Translations under genes and position numbers: made by a program
Shown: positions 1 through 6,221 of the stretch, one piece after another
How positions within the stretch are numbered: position 1 is the first letter of the stretch
How the letters are laid out: each line of letters starts with the position of its first letter
NCBI GenBank assembly: GCA_001603765.1
Contig: LUZV01000009.1
Location: forward strand, 1 to 6,360
Reading direction: 5' to 3'
Source: Anaerolineales bacterium Chloro_02
GTDB taxonomy: Bacteria; Chloroflexota; Anaerolineae; Anaerolineales; Anaerolineaceae
Length of the DNA stretch: 6,360 nt
Notes under the pieces: model-generated
Databases searched by the model: none
What the model was told of the DNA's origin: nothing
What the model saw: only the letters and a program-made list of their open reading frames with translations

Positions 1-1060
1 TTATCAATGTGAGGGTGTGCCCGTCATCAAGCGAAGAAAGATACACCGCCGGGAAGGTCGTTGCCGGCTCAGAGGGGTCTACCCAAACGAGGTACTCGTC
101 ACTCAGATAAAAGTCGGAAGGCTGCGCGCTTTTAATCGCCATCGGCCAGGAAAGCCCGCTTGCGAAGTCAAAGATCTTGATGGTTTCAGGGAACCGCTTG
201 GGTCCCTGCTCGGACCACGCAGCAAGCGCCCCTTTTATCATCGGAAGCGACCCGCTTATTTCCATCAAATCCTCAAAATTACCGCTTTGAAGGTTGTAAA
301 ACAGTATCGGAAAATCCGCCGCCAAGTCTTCGCCATTGGCGCTCTGGCTGATCATCAGGTATTTCTCAGAAATCGCGAGCTGGTTAAAGAGCAGATCAGG
401 CTCAGAGGTGAGCAGCAGTTTTTCGCTGCCGTCCGCAAGATTGAAGACTCGTATCTCCGAATGCTTTTGACTCTGTTCATTCCCCACAGTCCTGGTAAGG
501 AAGTAAAGCAAATCGCCCTGAAGTTCCATGTCAAGATAGATGACATCTTCGGCAGCTAAAATATTATCTATCACGCGCTGCTGTTCGCGCGTTACCAGAT
601 TTAGCGCTTCAATCCGCCAACCCTGAATATGCAGGGGGTGATCAAAAATGAGCATCACCAGCCAGCCGTCGTTGACCCGCAGCTTCTCAATAAACTTGCC
701 GTCTTCTGTCATTGACTCAGCGATTTTTTCACCTTCAGCTTCGCCAGGCTGGTAGCGCCAAACGCTGCGCGCGTCGCTGCTGCGGACAGCGTAAAAAACC
801 CCCTCGCTTTGAACGAGGCTGCTAAGGCGACCTGGACTGCTGAAATGGCAGTATTTCTCGCTCAGCTCGTCTGTCCAGGTAAGGGTGGAATCCCGCGGTG
901 GCGAGTCAAAGGTCGGCTGTGGTTGAAGGGAAGGCGCCAGAGAAGGCTCTTGCAGGGGTGGGAGAGTTGGCAGCGTGAGCGGAATGCTGATACAGGCGGA
1001 AACCGACAACATCACCATAACAGCCAGGATAAGGGCTGGTTTTGGGCGGAAAAGTGTCAT
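1..1060 (-). CDS. Secreted lipoprotein with a probable beta-propeller body (C-terminus outside window)
   Basis: An open frame of 353 codons starts with ATG at 1060 and runs off the left edge with no stop. Upstream is a good ribosome site, AAGGGAG, at 1066-1072. The N-terminus is a lipoprotein signal: a short basic stretch (R5, K7), a hydrophobic core (A9-V20) and a lipobox V-S-A-C ending at Cys23. A proline-rich spacer (about 27-55) follows, so the protein is probably tethered to the outer face of the membrane. The remainder repeats a two-part pattern about every 40-50 residues: a hydrophobic strand (near 133-139, 184-189, 233-238, 277-282, 322-327) and then a strand ending in a turn such as VFNLADG (205-211), FYNLQSG (254-260), IFDFASG (296-302) and YLSSLDDG (340-347). 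This is typical of WD40-, PD40- or TolB-like propellers. No catalytic motif was recognised, so ligand and function are unknown. The fold is inferred from repeat spacing; lipoprotein status is well supported. Confidence 0.85.
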   Translation of the reverse strand, partial: MTLFRPKPALILAVMVMLSVSACISIPLTLPTLPPLQEPSLAPSLQPQPTFDSPPRDSTLTWTDELSEKYCHFSSPGRLSSLVQSEGVFYAVRSSDARSVWRYQPGEAEGEKIAESMTEDGKFIEKLRVNDGWLVMLIFDHPLHIQGWRIEALNLVTREQQRVIDNILAAEDVIYLDMELQGDLLYFLTRTVGNEQSQKHSEIRVFNLADGSEKLLLTSEPDLLFNQLAISEKYLMISQSANGEDLAADFPILFYNLQSGNFEDLMEISGSLPMIKGALAAWSEQGPKRFPETIKIFDFASGLSWPMAIKSAQPSDFYLSDEYLVWVDPSEPATTFPAVYLSSLDDGHTLTLI

Positions 1061-1077
1061 ATCAACTCCCTTCTTGC

Positions 1078-1103
1078 CCTGCGCTGTTCAGTCTGCGCGC
1101 AGG
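1078..1103 (-). other. Possible hairpin in the leader of the lipoprotein gene
   Basis: On the minus strand a 7-base arm CCTGCGC pairs perfectly with GCGCAGG across a 12-base loop. It lies just upstream of the ribosome site of the lipoprotein gene. There is no T run after it, so it does not look like a terminator. It may affect translation or RNA stability, or be chance in GC-rich sequence. Confidence 0.3.
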
Positions 1104-1119
1104 CTAAGAGAACAATCTA

Positions 1120-1125
1120 ATTGTA
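1120..1125 (-). promoter_or_regulatory. Candidate -10 element for the lipoprotein gene
   Basis: The 133-base gap between the epimerase stop and the lipoprotein start contains, on the minus strand, TACAAT (5 of 6 matches to the sigma-70 -10 consensus), which would give a leader of roughly 50 bases. No good -35 hexamer lies 16-18 bases upstream. A small dyad, CCAAT-A-ATTGG at 1127-1137, lies immediately upstream of it. No terminator hairpin with a T run was seen after the epimerase, so readthrough from the upstream genes is also possible. Confidence 0.3.
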
Positions 1126-1193
1126 ACCAATAATTGGGGTGATAGATAAACAGGCAGGTCGCCGGGCAACAAAGGCTCGCGATGGCGGAAAAA

Positions 1194-2171
1194 TCAGGGG
1201 GTCTCGACGTCTTTCGCCCACTCGCGGTTGGCAATATACCAATCCACTAGGCGAGTCAGACCTTCATCCAAAGAAACCTGCGGCTCCCAGCCAAGCTCGC
1301 GGCGGGCTTTGCTGACGTCCGCGACGTTCTCAAAAACATCCGCGGGGTGGGTGGGGATGTAGGTGACGTTTCCTTTTTTGCCCAGCCGCTGCTCAAGTTT
1401 GTGAAGGAGGTTATTTATGGTAATCACTTCATGCCCGCCTAGGTTGAAAACGTCAAAACCCACGGGCTTAAGCGCCAATAACGTGCCTCGGGCGATATCA
1501 TCCACATAAGTAAACCCGCGCGACTGTTCACCGTCGCCCGTGATTACGACCGGCTTCCCCTCGGCAATCCACTGGCAAAAGCGGAACATGACCATATCCG
1601 GTCTGCCGGCAGGTCCATAAACCGTAAAGTAGCGCAACACGCTCACGTCGATGCCGTAAAGGTGGTGGTAGGCGTAAGCGAACGCCTCAGCTCCTTTTTT
1701 ACTGGCAGCATAAGGCGCCAGGGGATGCTCGGTTGGCGCGGTTTCGGCATGCGGCGGCTTGCCGTCGTCCCCGTAGAGGCTGGAGGTGGATGCCAGGATA
1801 AATTTTGGCACCTGTTGGTGGCGGGCGTATTCCAAAACGTTCAGATTACCTAAAGTGTTGGTGTTGAGGTAACTCCAGGGGTCGGTAGTGCTGGCGCGCA
1901 CGCCAGCAATGGCTGCCAGATTGACCACCGCGTCGGCAGTCGGCACCTGAGCGCTCAGCCGGGCAATAAAGTCTCGGTCGCTGATGTCATCACGGATGAA
2001 ATGGAAGTTGTCCTGCGGCAGAAGAGCCTTAAGCCGGTGCTCCTTGACCCGCACATCATACACATGGTTGAGGTTGTCAACCCCATACACGGTATGACCG
2101 TCTTGCAGCATAAACCTGGCAACAACAGACCCAATAAATCCTGCCGCGCCCGTGACAACATAAACGCTCAT
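1194..2171 (-). CDS. UronateEpimerase-like NAD-dependent C4 epimerase of UDP-sugars (SDR family)
   Basis: A 325-residue extended short-chain dehydrogenase/reductase that should invert C4 of a UDP-sugar in the cytoplasm using bound NAD. The N-terminal Rossmann motif is TGAAGFIG (7-14). The catalytic site shows the serine/threonine stretch ASTSSLYG (127-134) and YxxxK as Tyr154/Lys158. LRYFTVYGPAGRPDM (179-193) and GFTYVDDIARG (219-229) resemble UDP-glucuronate 4-epimerases of the CapI/LpsL type and the TviC/WbpP relatives. Its ATG shares one base with the TAA of the preceding dehydrogenase gene, with no strong ribosome site, so translation is probably coupled. Because that partner looks specific for UDP-N-acetylhexosamine, UDP-GlcNAcA to UDP-GalNAcA is a plausible reaction; UDP-GlcA to UDP-GalA is the alternative. 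Family is secure, exact substrate is not. Confidence 0.9.
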   Translation of the reverse strand: MSVYVVTGAAGFIGSVVARFMLQDGHTVYGVDNLNHVYDVRVKEHRLKALLPQDNFHFIRDDISDRDFIARLSAQVPTADAVVNLAAIAGVRASTTDPWSYLNTNTLGNLNVLEYARHQQVPKFILASTSSLYGDDGKPPHAETAPTEHPLAPYAASKKGAEAFAYAYHHLYGIDVSVLRYFTVYGPAGRPDMVMFRFCQWIAEGKPVVITGDGEQSRGFTYVDDIARGTLLALKPVGFDVFNLGGHEVITINNLLHKLEQRLGKKGNVTYIPTHPADVFENVADVSKARRELGWEPQVSLDEGLTRLVDWYIANREWAKDVETP

Positions 2172-3484
2172 TAGAGTTTGATCACTTTCATATCAGACTT
2201 CGTGAAATCTTTCATGGCGTTGCGAGCGTCAAAAATCAACTGCGACTTTTCCAGAATCTGCTTGTAATCAAATTTGTCGTGATTGGTGATGATAGCCACC
2301 AGATCAGCCTTTTCGAGGCAGGCGGCAAGCTCCTTCTCGGAGAACATTTGCACACCTTCAATCTCAATTTCAGGCACAAAAGGATCGTGATAGCTAACGG
2401 TCGCGCCTTTTTCGCGCAAAAGGTGGATGATATCAAGGGCAGGCGACTCGCGCAGGTCGTTGATGTTGGGTTTATAAGCAACGCCCATGATCAGGATTTT
2501 GCTGCCGTTGAGCGGTTTTTTATAACGGTTGAGCGCGTCCTGAATACGGCTGACCACATAGCGCGGCATGCTTGTGTTAATTTCGGAGGCAAGTTCAATA
2601 AAGCGCGCGGTGTAGTTGAGCGTTTTCATCTTCCACGAAAGATAAAGCGGATCCACGGGGATGCAGTGCCCGCCCAAGCCCGGCCCGGGGGTGAACTTCA
2701 TAAAGCCAAAAGGCTTCGTCGCCGCGGCATCGATCACTTCCCAAACATCCACGCCCAGTCGGTCACACATTTGCGCCAGCTCATTGACCATCGAGATGTT
2801 GATCATCCGGAAGGTGTTCTCGAGCAGTTTCGCCATCTCTGCCACTTCCGCGCTTGAGACCGGCACAACGGTTTCGAGCGCCTGCTGATACCAAGCCACC
2901 GCCACATCTGTGCAAGCCTGCGTGATGCCGCCGACAACTTTCGGGGTGTTGTGGGTAGTGAAATCTGTGCGCCCTGGGTCAACACGTTCAGGAGAAAACG
3001 CCAGGAAGAAGTCTGTGCCAACTTTAAGATCGGAATTTGCGGTTAATTTGGGCAGAACAAATTCGCGTGTGGTTCCCGGGTAGGTGCTGGACTCGAGCAC
3101 AACGATCATGCTGCGGTGCAGGTAAGGAGCGATATCCTCACTGGCGCTGGCAATGAAAGACATGTCTGGGTCGCCAGTCTTCCGCAGCGGGGTGGGAACA
3201 CAAATTGAGACCGCGTCGATCTCGTTCAGGGTGGCGTAATCAGTTGTGGCGCGTATTCGTCCGTTTTCAATGTGCTTCCGCAGCTGCGCGTTGCTGATAT
3301 CGGAAATATAGCTTTCGCCCCGGTTGATCATATCCACTTTTTCCTGGTTAGGATCAATCCCCGTCACGGTAAAACCGGCATTGGCAAACGTAACAGCCAG
3401 CGGCAGACCTACATAGCCCAAGCCAATCACGCCAATATTCGCGCGTTTTTTTTGAATATCCTGAATCAGGTCATCTTTTACCAT
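2171..3484 (-). CDS. wbpA: UDP-N-acetylhexosamine 6-dehydrogenase, WbpA/TviB type
   Basis: A 437-residue nucleotide-sugar dehydrogenase that oxidises C6 of a UDP-sugar in two NAD-dependent steps to a uronic acid. Seen in order: a Rossmann NAD site GLGYVG (21-26), CVPTPL (95-100), ESSTYPGTT (131-139), SPERVDPG (164-171), AEMAKLLEN (215-223), the active-site segment GLGGHCIPVDP with catalytic Cys274, and the C-terminal UDP-binding domain (about 325-437, GVAYKPNINDLRESPAL). HCIPVDPLYLSWK resembles the UDP-GlcNAc/UDP-ManNAc dehydrogenases (WbpA, TviB, WecC) rather than UDP-glucose dehydrogenases, which usually read GGSCFPKD. ATKPFGF next to PGPGLGGHCIP closely resembles WbpA of Pseudomonas, as recalled from knowledge of the family. 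The start is ATG with AAAGG at 3495-3499, a rather long 10-base spacing. The next gene overlaps it by one base, indicating a functional pair for capsule, O-antigen or exopolysaccharide precursors. The gene symbol is a family label; ManNAc as substrate is not excluded. Confidence 0.9.
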   Translation of the reverse strand: MVKDDLIQDIQKKRANIGVIGLGYVGLPLAVTFANAGFTVTGIDPNQEKVDMINRGESYISDISNAQLRKHIENGRIRATTDYATLNEIDAVSICVPTPLRKTGDPDMSFIASASEDIAPYLHRSMIVVLESSTYPGTTREFVLPKLTANSDLKVGTDFFLAFSPERVDPGRTDFTTHNTPKVVGGITQACTDVAVAWYQQALETVVPVSSAEVAEMAKLLENTFRMINISMVNELAQMCDRLGVDVWEVIDAAATKPFGFMKFTPGPGLGGHCIPVDPLYLSWKMKTLNYTARFIELASEINTSMPRYVVSRIQDALNRYKKPLNGSKILIMGVAYKPNINDLRESPALDIIHLLREKGATVSYHDPFVPEIEIEGVQMFSEKELAACLEKADLVAIITNHDKFDYKQILEKSQLIFDARNAMKDFTKSDMKVIKL

Positions 3485-3502
3485 AAATTACTAACCTTTC
3501 TG

Positions 3503-4156
3503 TTAAAACAGACTCAATTGTTCTGGCGGCATGGGTTTTTCATCCGCCTTCACCGGCCTGACCGTGAGGCTTAGGTCTTCCACTTTTGGCGGGACGGGTT
3601 CTTCTTTTCCAAGCAGGTGCCTGAGTTTCGCAAAATCTTCAACCAAAACTGGTCTCAACGCGGGTTGATGCAGCGCGGCTGCGGGATGATACATTGTTAC
3701 CACCAGCCTGTTCCCAATTTGATGGGCTTTGCCGTGGATTTGGCTAATCCTGCCGTTTTCGATAAATTTCGCCATCGAAAACCTGCCTAACGTGACGATC
3801 ACCTTTGGATTGAGCAGTTGAATCTGCTCATCAAGGTACACCTCACAAGCGGTCAACTCTTCGGGCATGGGGTCGCGGTTGCTCGGTGGGCGGCACTTAA
3901 CCACATTGGTAATGAAGACCTCTCCGCGTTTGAGATCAGCGGCAGCCAGCAGCTCATCGAGAAACGCCCCAGCCTGCCCCACAAAAGGCTTACCCTGTTG
4001 GTTTTCATGAAATCCTGGTCCCTCGCCAATGAACATCACATCCACTGATGAAGGTCCCTCACCTGGCACAGCCTTATTGCGCCCTTTGGCAAGCGCGCAT
4101 TTCTGACAGTGGAGGATTTCCTCCCGAATTGTTTGAAGTCGGTTTGTATCTGACAT
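3503..4156 (-). CDS. Family 4 uracil-DNA glycosylase with an iron-sulfur cluster and clamp-binding C-terminus
   Basis: A 217-residue DNA repair enzyme that removes uracil from DNA to start base excision repair. Four cysteines suit a 4Fe-4S cluster: C17-x2-C20 near the N-terminus and C88-x15-C104, the family 4 arrangement. Motif 1 is GEGPG (44-48), followed by GKPFVGQAGAFLDELL (55-70); motif 2 is the active-site HPAAAL (157-162). The domain ends near residue 183. A 34-residue tail rich in proline, lysine and glutamate then finishes with QLSLF, a match to the bacterial beta-clamp-binding consensus. I chose ATG at 4156 because C17 then lies at the usual distance from the N-terminus; a TTG at 4195 would add 13 atypical residues. 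The ribosome site (GGA, 4163-4165) is weak. The gene stands 52 bases after rimI and 18 before the dehydrogenase, with no evident functional link to either. Confidence 0.93.
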   Translation of the reverse strand: MSDTNRLQTIREEILHCQKCALAKGRNKAVPGEGPSSVDVMFIGEGPGFHENQQGKPFVGQAGAFLDELLAAADLKRGEVFITNVVKCRPPSNRDPMPEELTACEVYLDEQIQLLNPKVIVTLGRFSMAKFIENGRISQIHGKAHQIGNRLVVTMYHPAAALHQPALRPVLVEDFAKLRHLLGKEEPVPPKVEDLSLTVRPVKADEKPMPPEQLSLF

Positions 4157-4208
4157 ATTTTTTCCAGAAACAGATTCTACCCCAGGTGTATGCAATTATG
4201 ACGAATAA

Positions 4209-4721
4209 TTACCCGATTAAGTTCCTCAGGTTTTCAATGTCCAGAGGGTCAAGGTCCAGCAGCAGAGCGTCTTCCCGTTCAGTTTGATAATAATTGGGGC
4301 GCAAGCCGACAGCTTTATATCCAAACCCGTAATAGAGATGCAGCGCGTCGGCATTGCCTGAGCGCACTTCTAACAACGACCGCACCGCTCCCAGGCTGAC
4401 AGCCCTCAGCAGCCCCTCAGCCAAAAGTCTGCGCGCGATGCCGCGGTGGCGATAGTCCGGGTGCACCGCCAAAGTGGCAATGTGAGCCTCATCCACAATC
4501 ATCCATATCACTAATGCCCCGACAATCTCGCGCCCATGCGGAGCTTCGTGATCCTCAGCCACCAGGCACAAACTGTAATCATTGCTCTTCAGTTCATACT
4601 CAAAAGCCCCTTGGGGCCAGGGATCCGCGAAAGAAAGATGATCCAGCTCAGCGACTTGCGCCAGGTCCTCTTCTCGCATTCCACGCAGCGCGATGGAACC
4701 AGATTTCGCGCGGGAACTCAT
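4209..4721 (-). CDS. rimI: Ribosomal protein S18 alanine N-acetyltransferase (RimI, GNAT family)
   Basis: A 170-residue GNAT acetyltransferase expected to acetylate the N-terminal alanine of ribosomal protein S18 with acetyl-CoA. Seen: an N-terminal GNAT segment LRGMREEDLAQVAELDHLSF (12-31); the strand-plus-loop motif A IATLAVHPDYRHRGIARRLL (81-100), whose R91-x-x-G94-x-A96 binds the CoA pyrophosphate; motif B LEVRSGNADALHLYYGFGY (117-135); and the C-terminal RPNYYQTEREDALLL (141-155), typical of RimI. Its ATG overlaps the tsaB stop in an ATGA and has no evident ribosome site, so it is probably translated by coupling. The tsaB-rimI neighbourhood supports RimI over another GNAT. The first eight or so residues are a polar extension before the domain. 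Confidence 0.92.
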   Translation of the reverse strand: MSSRAKSGSIALRGMREEDLAQVAELDHLSFADPWPQGAFEYELKSNDYSLCLVAEDHEAPHGREIVGALVIWMIVDEAHIATLAVHPDYRHRGIARRLLAEGLLRAVSLGAVRSLLEVRSGNADALHLYYGFGYKAVGLRPNYYQTEREDALLLDLDPLDIENLRNLIG

Positions 4722-5389
4722 AGATCGGGAACGTTGCTGAGCGTATGCACGTAAATAGGGGTAAGGGTGGCAGGATCATCCGCCTGCCCAGCCTGGATCT
4801 TTGCCCAGGCAAGCTCAGCAAGGATCGCGGGGCGGCGCAAACAAAAGCCGGGCGATGCCAGCCGGGCAGTTTTCCACTTGCGCCCCAACACCTGACGTTC
4901 CTCAGCGTCCATCTCACCAACCACATAAATTGGGGATTGGATCGTTGCAGCCAGCCCGCGAATATCGTCAACTTTAACTTCCGAAGCCGCCTGCCAACCG
5001 CCATCCCGATATTGATAGCGAGCATAGGCATAGCGCCCGCGTCCGACCTGCAGAAACGCCAGCATAGGTCTGCGCAAACCAGGCTGACCCGCGGCAAGGA
5101 TTTCAAGTGATGGAATTCCAGCTAAAGGCAGATTCTGACCGAGTGCGATGCCTTTTGCGGCGCTCAGACCAATCCTGAGACCCGTAAACGACCCGGGACC
5201 AAGCGCGACGCCAACTCCTGTCAGGCTGCTGACTTTGGTTTGGGTTTTTACCAACAAATCCTTTATTGCCGGGACAAGCTCAACGGTGTGATAGTTCTTA
5301 CTGCGCCACGTTTGCTCGGCGAAGATGCTGGTTCCGTTATAGAGGGCGATACCGATCCGGTCGGTAGAAGTGTCAATTGCCAGTAACAT
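4718..5389 (-). CDS. tsaB: tRNA t6A threonylcarbamoyltransferase complex subunit TsaB (YeaZ)
   Basis: A 223-residue ASKHA-fold protein, the usual length for TsaB. It is the non-catalytic partner of TsaD; with TsaE they transfer threonylcarbamoyl from TC-AMP to A37 of tRNAs reading ANN codons. Seen: the opening strand MLLAIDTST (1-9), the phosphate-loop-like DRIGIALY (10-17), YHTVELVPAIKDLL (33-46) and the family signature GPGSFTGLRIG (64-74). The region that in many TsaB proteins reads like LDARRGEVY is here LQVGRGRYAY (113-122), a divergence but not one expected to destroy a scaffold protein. A strong ribosome site, GGAGGG (5395-5400), lies inside the end of tsaE, five bases from the ATG. 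It follows tsaE by two bases and overlaps rimI by four, so the three are almost certainly co-transcribed. TsaD is not in the window and must be encoded elsewhere. Confidence 0.95.
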   Translation of the reverse strand: MLLAIDTSTDRIGIALYNGTSIFAEQTWRSKNYHTVELVPAIKDLLVKTQTKVSSLTGVGVALGPGSFTGLRIGLSAAKGIALGQNLPLAGIPSLEILAAGQPGLRRPMLAFLQVGRGRYAYARYQYRDGGWQAASEVKVDDIRGLAATIQSPIYVVGEMDAEERQVLGRKWKTARLASPGFCLRRPAILAELAWAKIQAGQADDPATLTPIYVHTLSNVPDL

Positions 5390-5391
5390 GA

Positions 5392-5892
5392 TTACCCTCC
5401 AAACAAGGCTTGCTGCAACTTCTTGAGGATGTTTTCATAGCGGCGCCCGAATGGGGTCAGGATCAGGTGGCGCTGATCAGGATTAATCCAATCCATCTCA
5501 ATCCACAATTTCTCCGCCGGCAGGGCAGCCTTCATGCGTTCTGCCCACTCCATCACCAGCGCGCCGCCTTCGAACACACGATCCAGGTCGAGGATCGCGT
5601 TATCCAGCGGGTTTTCCGGCTGCAAGCGGTACGCGTCGCAGTGAAAAAGCGTATTCCCGCCAGGACGCTGATATTCATTAACAATTACATAGGTCGGGCT
5701 GGTAACTTTGTTGGGTGAACCCCAGCCCTGGGCGATTCCCTGCACCAAAGTCGTCTTTCCGGAGCCAAGATCACCCTCAAGACAGATCACATCCCCCACC
5801 TGCATCAGGCTGCCAAGGCGGATGCCCACCCGGCGAGTCTGCTCGGGGCTGTGTGAAAAAACTTCGAAGGCGTGCGGCGGAAGAATTGGCAT
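5392..5892 (-). CDS. tsaE: tRNA t6A biosynthesis ATPase TsaE (YjeE)
   Basis: A 166-residue P-loop ATPase that binds the TsaB-TsaD complex and drives its turnover in t6A synthesis. Walker A is GDLGSGKTTL (40-49), with Lys46 and Thr47. SPTYVIVNEY (65-74) is the conserved switch-like segment; HCDAYRL (84-90) and MEWAERM (114-120) are further family motifs, the last corresponding to the usual VEWPER. Length is typical. The chosen ATG at 5892 lies just 11 bases downstream of a TATAAT, leaving almost no leader and no proper ribosome site, so a leaderless or near-leaderless message is possible. It opens the tsaE-tsaB-rimI cluster, 95 bases after the DUF951 gene. Confidence 0.96.
   Translation of the reverse strand: MPILPPHAFEVFSHSPEQTRRVGIRLGSLMQVGDVICLEGDLGSGKTTLVQGIAQGWGSPNKVTSPTYVIVNEYQRPGGNTLFHCDAYRLQPENPLDNAILDLDRVFEGGALVMEWAERMKAALPAEKLWIEMDWINPDQRHLILTPFGRRYENILKKLQQALFGG
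5395..5400 (-). promoter_or_regulatory. Strong ribosome binding site of tsaB within the 3' end of tsaE
   Basis: GGAGGG on the minus strand lies five bases before the tsaB ATG and overlaps the last glycine codons of tsaE. It fixes the tsaB start and contrasts with the absent or weak sites of tsaE and rimI. Confidence 0.8.
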
Positions 5893-5903
5893 CTTAATCT
5901 GAA

Positions 5904-5909
5904 ATTATA
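5904..5909 (-). promoter_or_regulatory. Candidate -10 box (TATAAT) for the tsaE-tsaB-rimI operon
   Basis: A perfect TATAAT on the minus strand ends 11 bases before the tsaE ATG. A transcript starting 6-8 bases downstream would have a leader of only about 4-5 bases. No good -35 hexamer stands at 16-18 bases and there is no TGn extension. The rest of the 95-base gap after the DUF951 gene (5893-5987) shows no terminator, so readthrough from that gene is also possible. Confidence 0.45.
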
Positions 5910-5987
5910 CCTTAGCATCAACCCAAAATCGGAGAATTAATTCCCGGTAGGGATGTAATCACGCGATTCTTGACATTAGACCCGCGG

Positions 5988-6191
5988 CTAAGGCTGATCT
6001 GAGGGGGCTTTTGGCAGGTGTTTTTTGAGTCGCCTTGCTAAGTCGCGCCGGCTGAGTAAAACGCGATGACCGCAAGTGAGGCAGACCAGCCCAATATCCG
6101 CCCCAAGCCGCACCACCTCCCACTCAGACCCGCCGCATGGGTGCTCTTTGCGCAGGGTCACTTTATCTCCGATCTGGATCTCCGGCAGCAT
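5988..6191 (-). CDS. DUF951 family small protein with a cysteine cluster
   Basis: A 67-residue protein of the DUF951 family (relatives of Bacillus YyzM), whose function is unknown. It opens MLPEIQIGDKVTLRKEHPCG, then has EWEVVRLGADIGL (23-35), CLTCGHRVLL (37-46) and a basic helix LARRLKKHL (51-59). Cys19, Cys37 and Cys40, possibly with His17 or His42, could bind a metal, and the basic C-terminus suggests nucleic-acid contact; both are inferences. The first half resembles a small SH3-like barrel. The start is ATG at 6191 because the family begins at this point and because an extended -10 promoter sits six bases upstream. The longer frame, from a TTG at 6260, would run through that promoter. 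The mRNA is predicted leaderless. A membrane protease gene diverges from the same promoter region. Confidence 0.9.
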   Translation of the reverse strand: MLPEIQIGDKVTLRKEHPCGGSEWEVVRLGADIGLVCLTCGHRVLLSRRDLARRLKKHLPKAPSDQP

Positions 6192-6197
6192 GCCGGG

Positions 6198-6206
6198 ATT
6201 ATAACA
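6198..6206 (-). promoter_or_regulatory. Extended -10 promoter of the DUF951 gene, predicted leaderless
   Basis: TGTTATAAT on the minus strand is a perfect TGn-TATAAT extended -10, which explains why no -35 hexamer is visible. Six bases, CCCGGC, separate it from the ATG, so the usual start point falls on the A of the start codon. Confidence 0.65.
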
Positions 6207-6212
6207 CTGGCA

Positions 6213-6221
6213 TGATATAAT
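6213..6221 (+). promoter_or_regulatory. Extended -10 promoter of the M50/S2P-like protease gene
   Basis: TGATATAAT on the plus strand is a perfect extended -10 with no -35 hexamer. By the same spacing the transcript should start near 6228, giving a leader of about 35 bases that contains the hairpin at 6235-6253. The two opposed -10 boxes are only 12 bases apart, so two polymerases could not occupy them together. Confidence 0.6.

Noticed and set aside
17..559. Long plus-strand frame of 180 codons at the left edge
   Set aside because: It lies antisense to the lipoprotein frame, which has a signal peptide, ribosome site and repeats. The plus-strand product is rich in R/K/H and resembles no family.
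1139..1193. Terminator after the epimerase gene
   Set aside because: Only 4-base stems could be found and no T run follows them.
2279..2857. Plus-strand frame of 192 codons
   Set aside because: Antisense to the dehydrogenase gene, whose motifs run through the whole interval.
4157..4195. Longer glycosylase start at a TTG
   Set aside because: It adds 13 residues not seen in the family and lacks a convincing ribosome site; ATG at 4156 puts the first cysteine pair at the usual position.
4157..4208. Possible promoter (TAGAAT, 4174-4179, minus strand) before the glycosylase gene
   Set aside because: No acceptable -35 at 16-18 bases and no TGn extension; too weak to annotate.
5931..5945. GAATTAATTC palindrome in the DUF951-tsaE gap
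   Set aside because: Only a 10-base AT-rich dyad with no T run; too short and simple to call a terminator or operator.
5970..5998. TTGACA on the plus strand, a perfect -35 hexamer
   Set aside because: The sequence 17 bases downstream (GCTGAT) is a poor -10, and it would transcribe antisense into the DUF951 gene.
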